Below are positions 44,225 to 53,107 of a stretch of 64,000 nt of DNA, in pieces (the stretch's first letter is position 1; every line of letters begins with the position of its first letter). The notes under the pieces are model-generated. The model searched no databases and was not told where the DNA came from. It saw only the letters and a list, made by a program, of their open reading frames with translations. A program made the position numbers and the translations under genes. Source of the stretch: Methanobacterium bryantii (GTDB lineage Archaea; Methanobacteriota; Methanobacteria; Methanobacteriales; Methanobacteriaceae); assembly GCF_002287175.1 (NCBI RefSeq), contig NZ_LMVM01000037.1, positions 1 through 64,000 on the forward strand, in the 5' to 3' direction.

Positions 44225-44851
44225 ATGGTACAGCTAATTAAGACCTCTGTAAAATGCTACAAAAAAAGAGCTAAAAAGACAGTGGGCGGTAAACAAAAGG
44301 TTTATGAGTATAATCAGTATCTTATCCCCCTTAAAAGATCTGATAACCTGGAATGTAAAGAAGGAGTACTTATAATACCTGAAAAATACTTTAAAGAGTT
44401 ATTCGGCGTGGAAGATACATGGGCAGTTAAGGAATACTTGAGCAAGCTTAAAGGATATGAAATGAGCATTGAAGGATATAAAAAGGAATTTAAAGAACTT
44501 GAACTTATGTATCAGAAAGAATTTAAAGATCTGGAATGGAAACACAGTGAGTTATCAAAATCTTACAAGGAACTTTTAAGCAAGCATACCAAAGCCACAA
44601 AATTATACAAAATGGATACCTCAAAACTCCAGGAATTAGCAGCTAAAACTGAAGAACTGGCTAAACAATTGGAACTCCGGGATATTGAATATAATAAATT
44701 AAAAGAAGATTATGATCTGGTTTTAAATAAAAGTACTATTATTGAGGAACAGATTAAGCCAGATGAAGATAAACCGGATGAAGACAAAGATCTCTGGTCT
44801 ATGATAAAGAACCGCCTTGGGAAAAAGGAACTGGTACCTAAGGATGAATAA
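44225..44851 (+). CDS. Coiled-coil protein, first gene of the helicase group
   Basis: A 208-residue soluble protein. The first 75 residues form a strand-rich basic module (IKTSVKCYKKRAKKTVGGKQ, then YNQYLIPLKRSD) that could bind DNA. Residues 80-185 are a long coiled coil of E, K and L heptads. The C-terminal tail repeats DEDKPDEDKD and is acidic. The ATG follows GGAG. It precedes the helicase by 41 bases and is likely in the same transcript. No known family; by context it may be a scaffold for helicase or nuclease. Confidence 0.6.
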   Translation: MVQLIKTSVKCYKKRAKKTVGGKQKVYEYNQYLIPLKRSDNLECKEGVLIIPEKYFKELFGVEDTWAVKEYLSKLKGYEMSIEGYKKEFKELELMYQKEFKDLEWKHSELSKSYKELLSKHTKATKLYKMDTSKLQELAAKTEELAKQLELRDIEYNKLKEDYDLVLNKSTIIEEQIKPDEDKPDEDKDLWSMIKNRLGKKELVPKDE

Positions 44852-44892
44852 AAGATTTAATATTTATTTTTTTTTTTAATTATTTTTAATGA

Positions 44893-47241
44893 GTGCGGTT
44901 TATGATTGAATACTCTGATTTTGAAAAGATAGTCCTGGAAAAGCTTGGAAGGGATATAAGGATCGAGGTAAATGAAGACCAGCATAATGCAATAATATCT
45001 TCTCCTGATACTTCGTTATTTATAGTGGCAGGTCCTGGAAGCGGTAAAACAACAGTAATGGTTTTAAAAATACTGAAATTTATTTTTGTAGATGGTATAA
45101 AACCTTCCTCAATTCTAGCAACCACTTTTACAAGGAAAGCAGCTGCTCAATTAAAATCTCGGACTGTTGAATGGGGAAATGAACTGAAATCAACTTTAAT
45201 GGAAAACCCAAAGCACTCATCCATTAATGTCCTCCTTGAAAAACTTGATTTTAAAAGGATAATTACAGGAACGCTGGATAGTATAGCGGAGGATATTTTA
45301 GAAAATAATCATATTAAAGGTCCAGCACCGGCTATAATTGAAGATCTTGTATCAAATGCACTTATGATAAAAGTTGGGATCCTTGACCATGACCGTCAAA
45401 GAAATAAGGATCTCAGGGGGTTTTTGAATCATATACGAGGTTCAAAAACAAGGCTTAATGTTTCAATGATGAGTCAGATACTCCTTGAGATAAAAGATAG
45501 GATATACCATGATAGAATTGATTTTGAAAAGTTTATAAATGATTATGAGCACCCTGGCGCTAAAATAGCTTATGATGCAATATCTGATTATATCGGTGAC
45601 TTAAAAAACAGGAACCTCCTTGATTTTTCAATGCTTGAGGATGAATTTTTAAGAAAACTCCAAACTGAGAGACTTAAAGGTTTAAAAAATATCAAAATAG
45701 TTTTGGTGGATGAATATCAGGATACAAACCTGCTTCAAGAAACTATTTACCTGAAGATTGCAGATGTAGCCGTCAAGAATAAAGGGAGTATCATTGTTGT
45801 TGGTGATGATGACCAGTCACTTTACAGGTTCAGAGGCGCCACTGTGGATCTTTTTACGGATTTTGGAAATAGATTAAATGGGTATCTTGGAATAAACCCT
45901 CTTTTTGTAAATCTTTCTAAAAATTACAGGTCCACCAAGCATATAGTTGATTTCTGCAATGAGTTTATAAAGCTTGATAAAGAGTTTCAAAATGCGCGTG
46001 CAGAAGGTAAAAGGTCAATTTCGCCCAGTTTAAAAAATTCGATTAATGTCCCTGTTCTCGGAATGTTTAGAGATGATATTAACACACTTGCGGCAGATCT
46101 GGCAAATTTTATTAGGGAAGTCAGCTATGGTAAAGGATTTAATTTAGATTATAAAGGTGGTTCATTTAAAATCAAAATTGATGAAAAAGAGGGATCTCCT
46201 TCAGATATTGCATTTTTATGTAGTTCTCCTCTTGAACTAGATTTTAAAGGTAATTCGAGGCTTCCAATTCTACTTAAAGATGAATTAAATAAAATTAACC
46301 CACAGATACCTGTTTTTAATCCCCGTGGGCAGAGTTTAGGTAGAATACCTGTTATTGAGATATTATGTGGAATTCTTTTGGAATGTATAGATCCTGGGTG
46401 TAAAATCCAGAATACCTTTGGTAGATTGCCTCAAAATGCGGTATTCCGATTTAAAATCTGGAGGTCTAAGGCTTTAAAATATATAGATGATAAAGGAGAT
46501 AAATCTGAAGAAATGCACGCTTTTATAGATACGTGGAGAAGCTATTTTCAAATAAAAGAGGACAAAATGGAGGTTCCTCTAGTTGAGCTTATCTATAAAA
46601 TGGTTAAATGGATACCTGAAATATTAGATGAGGAAGGCCTTGTCTATCTGGAAATTATCATTAAAACCATTACGCAGACCAGTTTATTCAGTGATTTTAA
46701 ATCAAATATCATATTAAATGGGCGGAATAGGGATATAGATCAAGATTCAGTAATAGAGGTAATGTGGAATATATTTGTACCTATTGCATTAGGTGCTATA
46801 AACCTTGATCTGGATGTTCTTGAGAACCTGCCTCAAAATGGGATAAATATAATGTCAATTCACCAGTCTAAAGGTTTAGAGTTTCCTATTGTTATAGTGG
46901 ACGTGGGCTCTGATTTTAAAATGAATTATGCAAACCATGCATTTAAAAGGTTTCCTGGAACCCCTGGAAAGTCATGTACCTTGGAGGATAACATGAGGAA
47001 ATTTTCTAAACTGGGAATACCAAAACGAGGTGCGCTTGATAGGGCATTTGATGACCTTATAAGGCAGTATTTTGTAGCATTCAGCAGGCCTCAGGGGCTA
47101 CTGTTACTTGTGGGTCTAAATTCATTAAAAGATGGCTATTTCTTTAATAATGCCTTGAGATATGTTCCTAATGTTGCAACGGGTTGGGATAGAGATGGTG
47201 AATGGCATTGGGAAGGACTAAATAACCTGTTTCATATATAG
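44893..47241 (+). CDS. UvrD/Rep-type superfamily 1 DNA helicase
   Basis: A 782-residue helicase. Motifs in order: Q-motif NEDQHNAI at 27-34, Walker A AGPGSGKTT at 46-54, motif Ia TTFTRKAA, Walker B LVDEYQDTN at about 270-278, motif III GDDDQSLYRFRGA, motif IV NYRST, motif V IHQSKGLEFPIVIV and motif VI YFVAFSRPQGLLLL. It is thus a complete 3'-5' SF1A helicase. It lacks the long nuclease tail of AddA; the separate Cas4-like nuclease downstream could fill that role. The start is GTG 44893 or ATG 44902. A hairpin terminator follows. Confidence 0.92.
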   Translation: MRFMIEYSDFEKIVLEKLGRDIRIEVNEDQHNAIISSPDTSLFIVAGPGSGKTTVMVLKILKFIFVDGIKPSSILATTFTRKAAAQLKSRTVEWGNELKSTLMENPKHSSINVLLEKLDFKRIITGTLDSIAEDILENNHIKGPAPAIIEDLVSNALMIKVGILDHDRQRNKDLRGFLNHIRGSKTRLNVSMMSQILLEIKDRIYHDRIDFEKFINDYEHPGAKIAYDAISDYIGDLKNRNLLDFSMLEDEFLRKLQTERLKGLKNIKIVLVDEYQDTNLLQETIYLKIADVAVKNKGSIIVVGDDDQSLYRFRGATVDLFTDFGNRLNGYLGINPLFVNLSKNYRSTKHIVDFCNEFIKLDKEFQNARAEGKRSISPSLKNSINVPVLGMFRDDINTLAADLANFIREVSYGKGFNLDYKGGSFKIKIDEKEGSPSDIAFLCSSPLELDFKGNSRLPILLKDELNKINPQIPVFNPRGQSLGRIPVIEILCGILLECIDPGCKIQNTFGRLPQNAVFRFKIWRSKALKYIDDKGDKSEEMHAFIDTWRSYFQIKEDKMEVPLVELIYKMVKWIPEILDEEGLVYLEIIIKTITQTSLFSDFKSNIILNGRNRDIDQDSVIEVMWNIFVPIALGAINLDLDVLENLPQNGINIMSIHQSKGLEFPIVIVDVGSDFKMNYANHAFKRFPGTPGKSCTLEDNMRKFSKLGIPKRGALDRAFDDLIRQYFVAFSRPQGLLLLVGLNSLKDGYFFNNALRYVPNVATGWDRDGEWHWEGLNNLFHI

Positions 47242-47316
47242 GTAATGCTATTTATTTTTAACTTTTTATATTAAATATTAATCAATTATGAAACACAATT
47301 TTTATGAATTAAGGTT

Positions 47317-47351
47317 TCTGATTGAATTTTGGTAATCAGATTGACTTTTTT
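47317..47351 (+). terminator. Terminator after the helicase
   Basis: tctgatt (47317-47323) pairs with aatcaga (47334-47340), followed by ttgactttttt. Stem is 7 bp with a loop of 10. Confidence 0.5.
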
Positions 47352-47424
47352 AGTATGCATAATTTTTGTATTATCTGTTTTTTAAACGAGTGGAGAAAAG
47401 GTAGTGTTTATATAATTCATTTAA

Positions 47425-47447
47425 CTTCTAATAGTATATATTAGAAG
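47425..47447. promoter_or_regulatory. Perfect inverted repeat at the promoter of the Cas4-like nuclease
   Basis: cttctaata (47425-47433) and tattagaag (47439-47447) form a perfect 9-bp inverted repeat around gtata. A TATA box tttatataa (47408-47416) lies about 12 bases before it, so the repeat sits at the transcription start, where a repressor would block initiation. The ATG is 18 bases beyond. No regulator gene adjoins. Confidence 0.55.
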
Positions 47448-47464
47448 ATTCAGGAGTATAATGC

Positions 47465-48124
47465 ATGCCATTTCCAGATTCAATTCCTCACCCCACTGTA
47501 TCTCAAGTTAAGATAATTGAAAATAAGACTAACTTCCCCATTAGCTGGTTAAATAAGCAGGGCTACTGTGAATATGGCATTTTTCTTGAGAATGTTCGCC
47601 AGATTAAAACTGCACCTACAGCTGCTATGGTTAAAGGGGTAAAAGAACACGCTGTTTTAGAAGAAAACTTCAAAGAAGAAGCAGTACCCGCAACATTCGA
47701 TGAAATGCTTGAATCCTCAAAAACTGGAGAACTTTTATCGCGTGAATTTCCAGTAGTTTCAGCTAATTATGGAATTCGCGGATTTATAGATGAAATATGG
47801 ATGACTCCTGATGAATTTATAATAATAGATGATAAACCTGGTGTTATACCTTATTATTCAAGTATAAATCAGGTATATGGATATTGCCTGGCATTTAAAG
47901 ATATGGTTGGGGAAGACAGGCAAATTGTAGCATCCCTCCGTGAGAGGGGAACTGATAATATATTCTGGGCATCTTATTTTGACGCAAAAGCTGAAAAGAG
48001 CATAATTGGCCTTATAGATCATGTACATGATTTGATATCTGGAAATACTGAATTTGGTTCCACTGATAATCCTAATAAATGCAGAAAATGCAGATTCAAT
48101 AAAATATGTGATAGAAGAGTATGA
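47465..48124 (+). CDS. Cas4/RecB-like iron-sulfur nuclease
   Basis: A 219-residue PD-(D/E)XK nuclease of the Cas4/AddB/RecB family. Active-site residues are visible: H62 in VKEHAVLE, D109 in GFIDEIW, D122-x-K124 in IIDDKPG and Q136 in INQVYGYCLAF. Four cysteines, C35 (GYCEYG), C206, C209 and C215 (NKCRKCRFNKIC), match the 4Fe-4S cluster of Cas4 exactly, and there are no other such cysteines. GGAG precedes the ATG. No cas1 or cas2 is nearby, so it is likely to be a stand-alone repair or defence nuclease that works with the helicase upstream. Confidence 0.87.
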   Translation: MPFPDSIPHPTVSQVKIIENKTNFPISWLNKQGYCEYGIFLENVRQIKTAPTAAMVKGVKEHAVLEENFKEEAVPATFDEMLESSKTGELLSREFPVVSANYGIRGFIDEIWMTPDEFIIIDDKPGVIPYYSSINQVYGYCLAFKDMVGEDRQIVASLRERGTDNIFWASYFDAKAEKSIIGLIDHVHDLISGNTEFGSTDNPNKCRKCRFNKICDRRV

Positions 48125-48555
48125 AAATACCTGCAAAACAACGTGTTTTCAACGGTTTCTGCTGTAAATAACTTAATCAATACTCTTTTTTGATTGTAAT
48201 TATGCCGCTCTTGAGAATTATAAAATTAAGAGCTGATTTGTGGAATATATTTTTCTTTTTAAACTTATAATAACCTTTTTCTCCCTAATTTTCCATAAAG
48301 GTTATATGTAATCATACATAAAAAATAGCAATATTGTAATACTATGGGGAATTTAAAATAAGCAAATTATCTGTTAATCCTGTATTAAAGTTAAATAAAA
48401 ATATAGGATACTCCAATGGCATTAAAGATACATTTAAATACAATGAAGCTCGAAATAAGTTAGTTTGTTGTTTGAATGTATAAGCGATAAATTTAAATAT
48501 GACAAACAGTAAATAACTGAAATGCCACGGCGCAGATAATCTGTTTATTTTAGTT
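48125..48555. other. Intergenic region before tRNA-Gln
   Basis: About 430 bases without a gene. The palindrome aaaaca-acg-tgtttt (48135-48149) comes first. tttaaata near 48490-48500 lies at a distance that fits a TATA box of a short tRNA precursor. Confidence 0.45.
48135..48149. repeat. 3-base-loop palindrome
   Basis: aaaaca-acg-tgtttt, 6-bp arms; just after the nuclease stop, where it may serve as terminator. Confidence 0.5.
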
Positions 48556-48627
<72 letters not shown>

Positions 48628-48656
48628 TTCCTTTTAAAACACAAGAGGTAGTTTTT

Positions 48657-49814
48657 ATGAAAAACATTCTTGTTGTAGGTACAAATTCGCGACCTGTGGC
48701 TTGCTCTGCAAAAAAGATGGGAAACACCATCTATTCAGTAGATTATTTTTGTACAAGTGACCTTGTAAAATGTTCTGATTATTTAAGATGCATATTAAAT
48801 CAAATTCCCTATGAATCCTGCGGATACTACATTGAAAGGTTCGATCCTGAACTTCTTGAGACTTATGCAAATGAAGTTGTTGATGATGTGGACTGTATCC
48901 TATGCAGTGCAGGGGCAATGCCTGATAAATTTCCAGAATCAAAAGTGATAGGGAACAAAAAAATCGCAGGAATCGAAAATAAATATAACCTTTACAACTT
49001 ACTCAAAGATAAATTTAATGTCCCAGAAACTTTTTTAGTATCTTCGTATGCTGAGGCGGCCCAAATAGTAGGGAGTAAAGACGACAAAAAGTTCCTTGTA
49101 AAGCCAGTTTTTGGGGCTGGGGGCAAAGGCATTAAAAGATTTGAGGAAACAAATGAAAACACTAATTTTAATGGAATGATGCTTCAAGAGTTTATAGAAG
49201 GCCAAAATGTCAGTGCATCTGTTTTATCAACAGGGAATGAAGCAAAGGCAATTTTTACAAGCAGGCAGATACTTGGAGAAGATGGACTTGGACAGCCTGA
49301 TGAATTTGCATACTGTGGAAATATAGTTCCATTCACTGATGACGTGCAGGTTAAAAAAACAGCAGAAGATGCCATAATGGAGTTATCACTTTTAGGATCA
49401 AATGGGGTAGATATGATCCATACTGGAGAAGACATCTATGTTATAGAAGTTAACCCGAGATTTCAGGGTACCTTTGAGTGTGCTGAAGAAGTGCTTGGAA
49501 TTAACATGGTGGATGCCCATGTTAATGCGTGCAGCGGCACAATAATTGAAATACCAGAACCAAATAAATTCGCTGTTAAGATGGTTATTTTTGCAAAAAG
49601 GCGTTGTATTGCGGGAAATTTAGATTTTGAGGGTGTATATGATATTCCTGAGCGAAATGTCATTATTGAAAAAGATGAACCTGCCGCAACAGTTATAACA
49701 TCAGATGAAAGTCTTGAAAAGGCCATTTATAAAGCAGAAAGACTGGTTGAAAGAGTTTATAATGAGCTTGAACCTTTCCCTGAAAAAATACTGGCCAGAA
49801 ATGTTAGTGTGTGA
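48657..49814 (+). CDS. ATP-grasp ligase, COG2232-like
   Basis: A 385-residue protein of the ATP-grasp superfamily, which joins a carboxylate to an amine or thiol through an acyl-phosphate. It starts MKNILVVGTNSRPVACSAKK at the ATG at 48657; the open frame extends into tRNA-Gln and must not be used. FLVKPVFGAGGKGIKRF at about 175-191 is the ATP-binding loop and VIEVNPRFQGTFE the metal-binding end. It resembles the COG2232 family of predicted carboligases known from methanogens. Some ATP-grasp enzymes in methanogens make methanofuran or F420 side chains, but this assignment is not certain. Confidence 0.78.
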   Translation: MKNILVVGTNSRPVACSAKKMGNTIYSVDYFCTSDLVKCSDYLRCILNQIPYESCGYYIERFDPELLETYANEVVDDVDCILCSAGAMPDKFPESKVIGNKKIAGIENKYNLYNLLKDKFNVPETFLVSSYAEAAQIVGSKDDKKFLVKPVFGAGGKGIKRFEETNENTNFNGMMLQEFIEGQNVSASVLSTGNEAKAIFTSRQILGEDGLGQPDEFAYCGNIVPFTDDVQVKKTAEDAIMELSLLGSNGVDMIHTGEDIYVIEVNPRFQGTFECAEEVLGINMVDAHVNACSGTIIEIPEPNKFAVKMVIFAKRRCIAGNLDFEGVYDIPERNVIIEKDEPAATVITSDESLEKAIYKAERLVERVYNELEPFPEKILARNVSV

Positions 49815-49918
49815 TATTTAAAAATAGCGTTTCATTATATTTTGGAAAAGATAAGTAGTTTTACTCGCTACTTATCAATTACTTTTAATTTTACAAATAA
49901 TTTATAATTAAACTCTCA

Positions 49919-50068
49919 TTAAAATAGGCCTAAAACACGTAGAATAAAGATTAAGGTCCCTATTACTATCATCATAGTTACTACAATTGATGCTCCAGAG
50001 AGTATTAAAAATAATTTTGCACGTTTATCTGGATCATCCATAATATCTTCTATTGGGTCTATACTCAT
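49919..50068 (-). CDS. Small membrane protein, 49 residues
   Basis: A 49-residue protein, MSIDPIEDIMDDPDKRAKLF followed by one long hydrophobic helix LILSGASIVVTMMIVIGTLI to FILRVLGLF. AGGTGAT precedes the ATG. Its acidic N-terminus and single helix suggest a single-pass membrane protein. It is the last gene before the minus-strand UPF0216 gene and shares its direction. Its function is unknown. Confidence 0.65.
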   Translation of the reverse strand: MSIDPIEDIMDDPDKRAKLFLILSGASIVVTMMIVIGTLIFILRVLGLF

Positions 50069-50097
50069 TTGATCACCTTAATGTATTTTGACTTTGA

Positions 50098-50502
50098 CTA
50101 TCTTACGAGAAAGATGTACTGTGTAGTTGTTGGAAACTTAATTCTAAGTTCTTTTATTTGAGGTCTATATATAAAAAGTTCACGTTTACATGGATCTATA
50201 TTTAATATTTTGCAAATAATGGTTGACTCAAGGTCTCCAGCAATTCTTGCTCCAGATGTTAGTGACTCAATTTCAATATAAATAGGAAGTTTTAATTTTT
50301 TATAGTCCTCTTTATCAATCATGCTGGCAATTTTTTTAAGTTCAGCATTTTTAAATCTGTGCCTTGTGCCATCTGCACCGAGTACATGGGGACGTTCTTC
50401 TCTCAAAAGCTCTTCTAATGTTTTTCGACGTCTAGGGAGATGTCTGTTTAAACTTATAACCTGCTTTTTAAGGATATTATCTGAAGGATCTAATTTTTTC
50501 AT
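50098..50502 (-). CDS. UPF0216 family protein
   Basis: A 134-residue protein of the archaeal UPF0216 family. The segment SLNRHLPRRRKTLEELLREE and DGTRHRFKNAELKKIASMID are the family blocks, then YKKLKLPIYIEIE. It is conserved in methanogens and related Archaea; function is not known. ATG without a clear ribosome binding site. It lies downstream of the ATPase operon on the same strand. Confidence 0.85.
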   Translation of the reverse strand: MKKLDPSDNILKKQVISLNRHLPRRRKTLEELLREERPHVLGADGTRHRFKNAELKKIASMIDKEDYKKLKLPIYIEIESLTSGARIAGDLESTIICKILNIDPCKRELFIYRPQIKELRIKFPTTTQYIFLVR

Positions 50503-50646
50503 CTATTAATTTTATCTATTCCCCTCATATAAATTTTATAAAAATAATGTAAAATGCGGAAATAATGTTTTTAATATAGATTTAACTGTATAAATAGCTT
50601 TTATTTTTTGGGTAATTAAAATAAAAAAATAGTAAAAAAGAGGAGT

Positions 50647-51039
50647 TTATTTAATCATCTCTACAGGGAGAAGAACTAAAACTCCAAGTAAGTCGTCTTC
50701 TTTTATAGTACCATCGATGTTTGCAAGAAATGAAGCATAGTCAACTGTTCTTTTCATGCTCATGGGAAGATGAACTTCTTCTCCCACTGCTACTGTATGA
50801 CCATATCTGTTTGATGCATAGGCTGATAAAAAGGTTATATAGTTTTTAGGGATATTGATTTTTTTAATCTTTATTGACTTGGCTTCATTAGCTTTAATAT
50901 CGACATCTTCATCAGCTATTACTGCGCGTAGTTTACCTATAATGTTTCCTACTTTAAAATTGCCTAATGCATGAAGTTCTTCGCCTTTAAGCTCTTCTTT
51001 AACCTCATCTACTCTATTTAATACTCTAATAGCTCCCAT
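50647..51039 (-). CDS. DUF22-like protein downstream of the ATPase operon
   Basis: A 130-residue protein, strand-rich, that begins MGAIRVLNRVDEVKEELKG and contains KKINIPKNYITFLSAYASN and GEEVHLPMSMKRTVDYASFLA. I assign it to DUF22 by its look and position; in related methanogens a DUF22 gene follows the ATPase genes. The ATG follows GGAG within the end of the subunit D gene; one base separates the two genes, so they are co-translated. Function not known. Confidence 0.6.
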   Translation of the reverse strand: MGAIRVLNRVDEVKEELKGEELHALGNFKVGNIIGKLRAVIADEDVDIKANEAKSIKIKKINIPKNYITFLSAYASNRYGHTVAVGEEVHLPMSMKRTVDYASFLANIDGTIKEDDLLGVLVLLPVEMIK

Positions 51040-51040
51040 T

Positions 51041-51679
51041 TTATGACTCCATGGCCTTTTTAATCATCTTCAACCTTACGAAGTTTTCTCTTTCCATTTC
51101 TTCAAGCCGCATTTCGATATACTTGACTGTATTTTCTACCCTTGGAATGATTATGTGCTCTAGCGCATTTACCCTTCTTTTTGTTGACTCTATCTCTTCT
51201 GCAAGAAGTACAATGGTTTTTTCGATTTCTGCAAGTTCAAGTATTAAATTGATTGATTCTTCGAACTTCCTTGCTGCCTCATCAAGTTTGGCAGAAGTAT
51301 CTACAAATCCGTAACCTCTTTGAACCATGTTTCTTTGTGAAGTTTCAGCTTCAAGTATAGGCACCACAACACCCATTACACTCCGTGAGTCGATATCCAC
51401 TTTGACAGATTCTTTAACAGACACAGCAGCTTTTTTAACAGCTAAGTCTCCCATAACAATTTGAGCAGTTGTGAGATCTTCAAATGCCTCAGCCATTTTT
51501 TTCTCAACTTCATCTCTGGAACCTTTTACACGTTCCAGTATGTTGAAAAATTCCATTATAAGAGCGTTCCTTTTTTCTTTAAGGAGACCATGCCCTTTAA
51601 CTGCGAGCTTTTCACGGTCCTTAAGTTTAAGAAGTTCCATTCTTGTTGGATTAACTCCTTCTAACATTTCTTGTGCCAT
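51041..51679 (-). CDS. atpD: A1AO-ATPase subunit D
   Basis: A 212-residue central-stalk subunit D of the archaeal ATPase. It has the long antiparallel coiled coil expected: PTRMELLKLKDREKLAVKGH at the start and RVNALEHIIIPRVENTVKYI near the end. It couples rotation of the membrane ring to the A3B3 head. GAGGGAT precedes the ATG. It follows subunit B by 34 bases. Confidence 0.93.
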   Translation of the reverse strand: MAQEMLEGVNPTRMELLKLKDREKLAVKGHGLLKEKRNALIMEFFNILERVKGSRDEVEKKMAEAFEDLTTAQIVMGDLAVKKAAVSVKESVKVDIDSRSVMGVVVPILEAETSQRNMVQRGYGFVDTSAKLDEAARKFEESINLILELAEIEKTIVLLAEEIESTKRRVNALEHIIIPRVENTVKYIEMRLEEMERENFVRLKMIKKAMES

Positions 51680-51713
51680 TTTTTATCCCTCTTTTAAAAA
51701 TAAATAAAGGAGG

Positions 51714-53105
51714 TTATTTATGTGCAGGATGATATTTTGGAATATGCTCTGCTTTAACCCTCTTAAGTTCGGCTTCAGGAAGTAAGCTTAGAAGTTCCCA
51801 ACCAATGGTGAGTGTTTCTTCAATGGTTCTGTCTTCATCTTTGGTTTCTGTTACGAACTTGTTCTCGAATTCATCTGCAAATGCGAGATATTTTCGGTCA
51901 CGTTCTGTAAGTGCTTCTTCACCAACAACAGCCATAAGGTCTCTTAAGTCACGGCCTTCAGAATATGCTGAATACAGCTGGTCAGATACACCACTGTGGT
52001 CTTCTCTTGTTCTTCCTTCACCAATTCCACCACTCATCAATCTTGAAAGTGATGGGAGAACGTCTACTGGAGGGTAAATACCTTTCCTGTAAAGGTCTCT
52101 GCTTAATACGATCTGTCCTTCGGTAATGTAACCTGTCAGGTCAGGAATTGGGTGGGTAATATCGTCTTGAGGCATAACAAGAATTGGCATCTGGGTAATT
52201 GAACCTTCTTTACCTTCCATACGACCTGCTCTTTCATAGAGTGAAGCAAGGTCAGTGTACATGTAACCTGGGTATCCACGTCTTCCTGGAACCTCTTCAC
52301 GTGCAGCTGAAATTTCCCTTAATGCTTCACAGTAGTTGGTCATATCAGTTAAGATAACAAGAACGTGCATTCCTTTTTCAAAAGCAAAGTATTCTGCTGT
52401 TGTAAGTGCCATCCTTGGTGTGATGATCCTTTCAGTTGCAGGGTCGTCTGCAAGGTTCATGAAGACTGTAACTCTTTCGAGAGCTCCAGTTCTTTCGAAA
52501 TCTCTCATGAAGAAGTTTGCTTCTTCGTGGGTAATTCCCATAGCAGCAAATACAACTGCAAATTCAGTTTCTTCTCCTACTACCTTAGCGTGTCTTGCAA
52601 TCTGTGCTGCAAGGTCGTTGTGAGGTAATCCTGATCCTGAAAATATAGGGAGTTTTTGTCCTCTAACAAGGGTGTTTGTTCCGTCTATGGTTGAGATACC
52701 AGTTTGTATAAATTCTGCTGGGAATTCCCTTGCGGTTGGGTTCATTGGGTTCCCGTTAATATCGAGTTCTTTATCGGGGATGATCTCTGGACCGCCGTCT
52801 ATAGGTTTTCCAGTACCTCCGAAAACTCTTCCTAACATGTCAAGGGAAACACCTAATCTTGCTGTTTCACCTGTAAATCTTACTTTGGTTGTTGCTGTGT
52901 TAAGGTCGCTTGTACCTTCAAACACCTGTACAACCGCAAAACCTTCACGTACCTCGAGAACTTGTCCTCTTCTGGCGTCCCCGGCAGGTGTTATTATGTC
53001 TACTATTTCGTTGTAGCCGACATCTTCAACACCTTCTACAATCATGAGAGGTCCTGAAACTTCAGAAACGGTTGTATATTCCCTTGTTTTGATATTTAAA
53101 TCCAT
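51714..53105 (-). CDS. atpB: A1AO-ATPase subunit B
   Basis: A 463-residue non-catalytic head subunit. It starts MDLNIKTREYTTVSEVSG. It has GQKLPIFSGSGLPHNDLAAQ where catalytic subunits have a P-loop, and thus lacks Walker A, as usual. ILTDMTNYCEALREISAARE is the equivalent of the catalytic region, and YPGYMYTDLASLYERAGR the following block. Two ATGs are close; the first overlaps the subunit A stop (ATGA), the second (53105) has GAGGT at correct spacing. Both would allow coupled translation. Confidence 0.95.
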   Translation of the reverse strand: MDLNIKTREYTTVSEVSGPLMIVEGVEDVGYNEIVDIITPAGDARRGQVLEVREGFAVVQVFEGTSDLNTATTKVRFTGETARLGVSLDMLGRVFGGTGKPIDGGPEIIPDKELDINGNPMNPTAREFPAEFIQTGISTIDGTNTLVRGQKLPIFSGSGLPHNDLAAQIARHAKVVGEETEFAVVFAAMGITHEEANFFMRDFERTGALERVTVFMNLADDPATERIITPRMALTTAEYFAFEKGMHVLVILTDMTNYCEALREISAAREEVPGRRGYPGYMYTDLASLYERAGRMEGKEGSITQMPILVMPQDDITHPIPDLTGYITEGQIVLSRDLYRKGIYPPVDVLPSLSRLMSGGIGEGRTREDHSGVSDQLYSAYSEGRDLRDLMAVVGEEALTERDRKYLAFADEFENKFVTETKDEDRTIEETLTIGWELLSLLPEAELKRVKAEHIPKYHPAHK

Positions 53106-53107
53106 TT

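Noticed and set aside
47465..48124. Cas4 as evidence for a CRISPR system
   Set aside because: There is no array and no cas1 or cas2 in the window; stand-alone Cas4-like nucleases are common.
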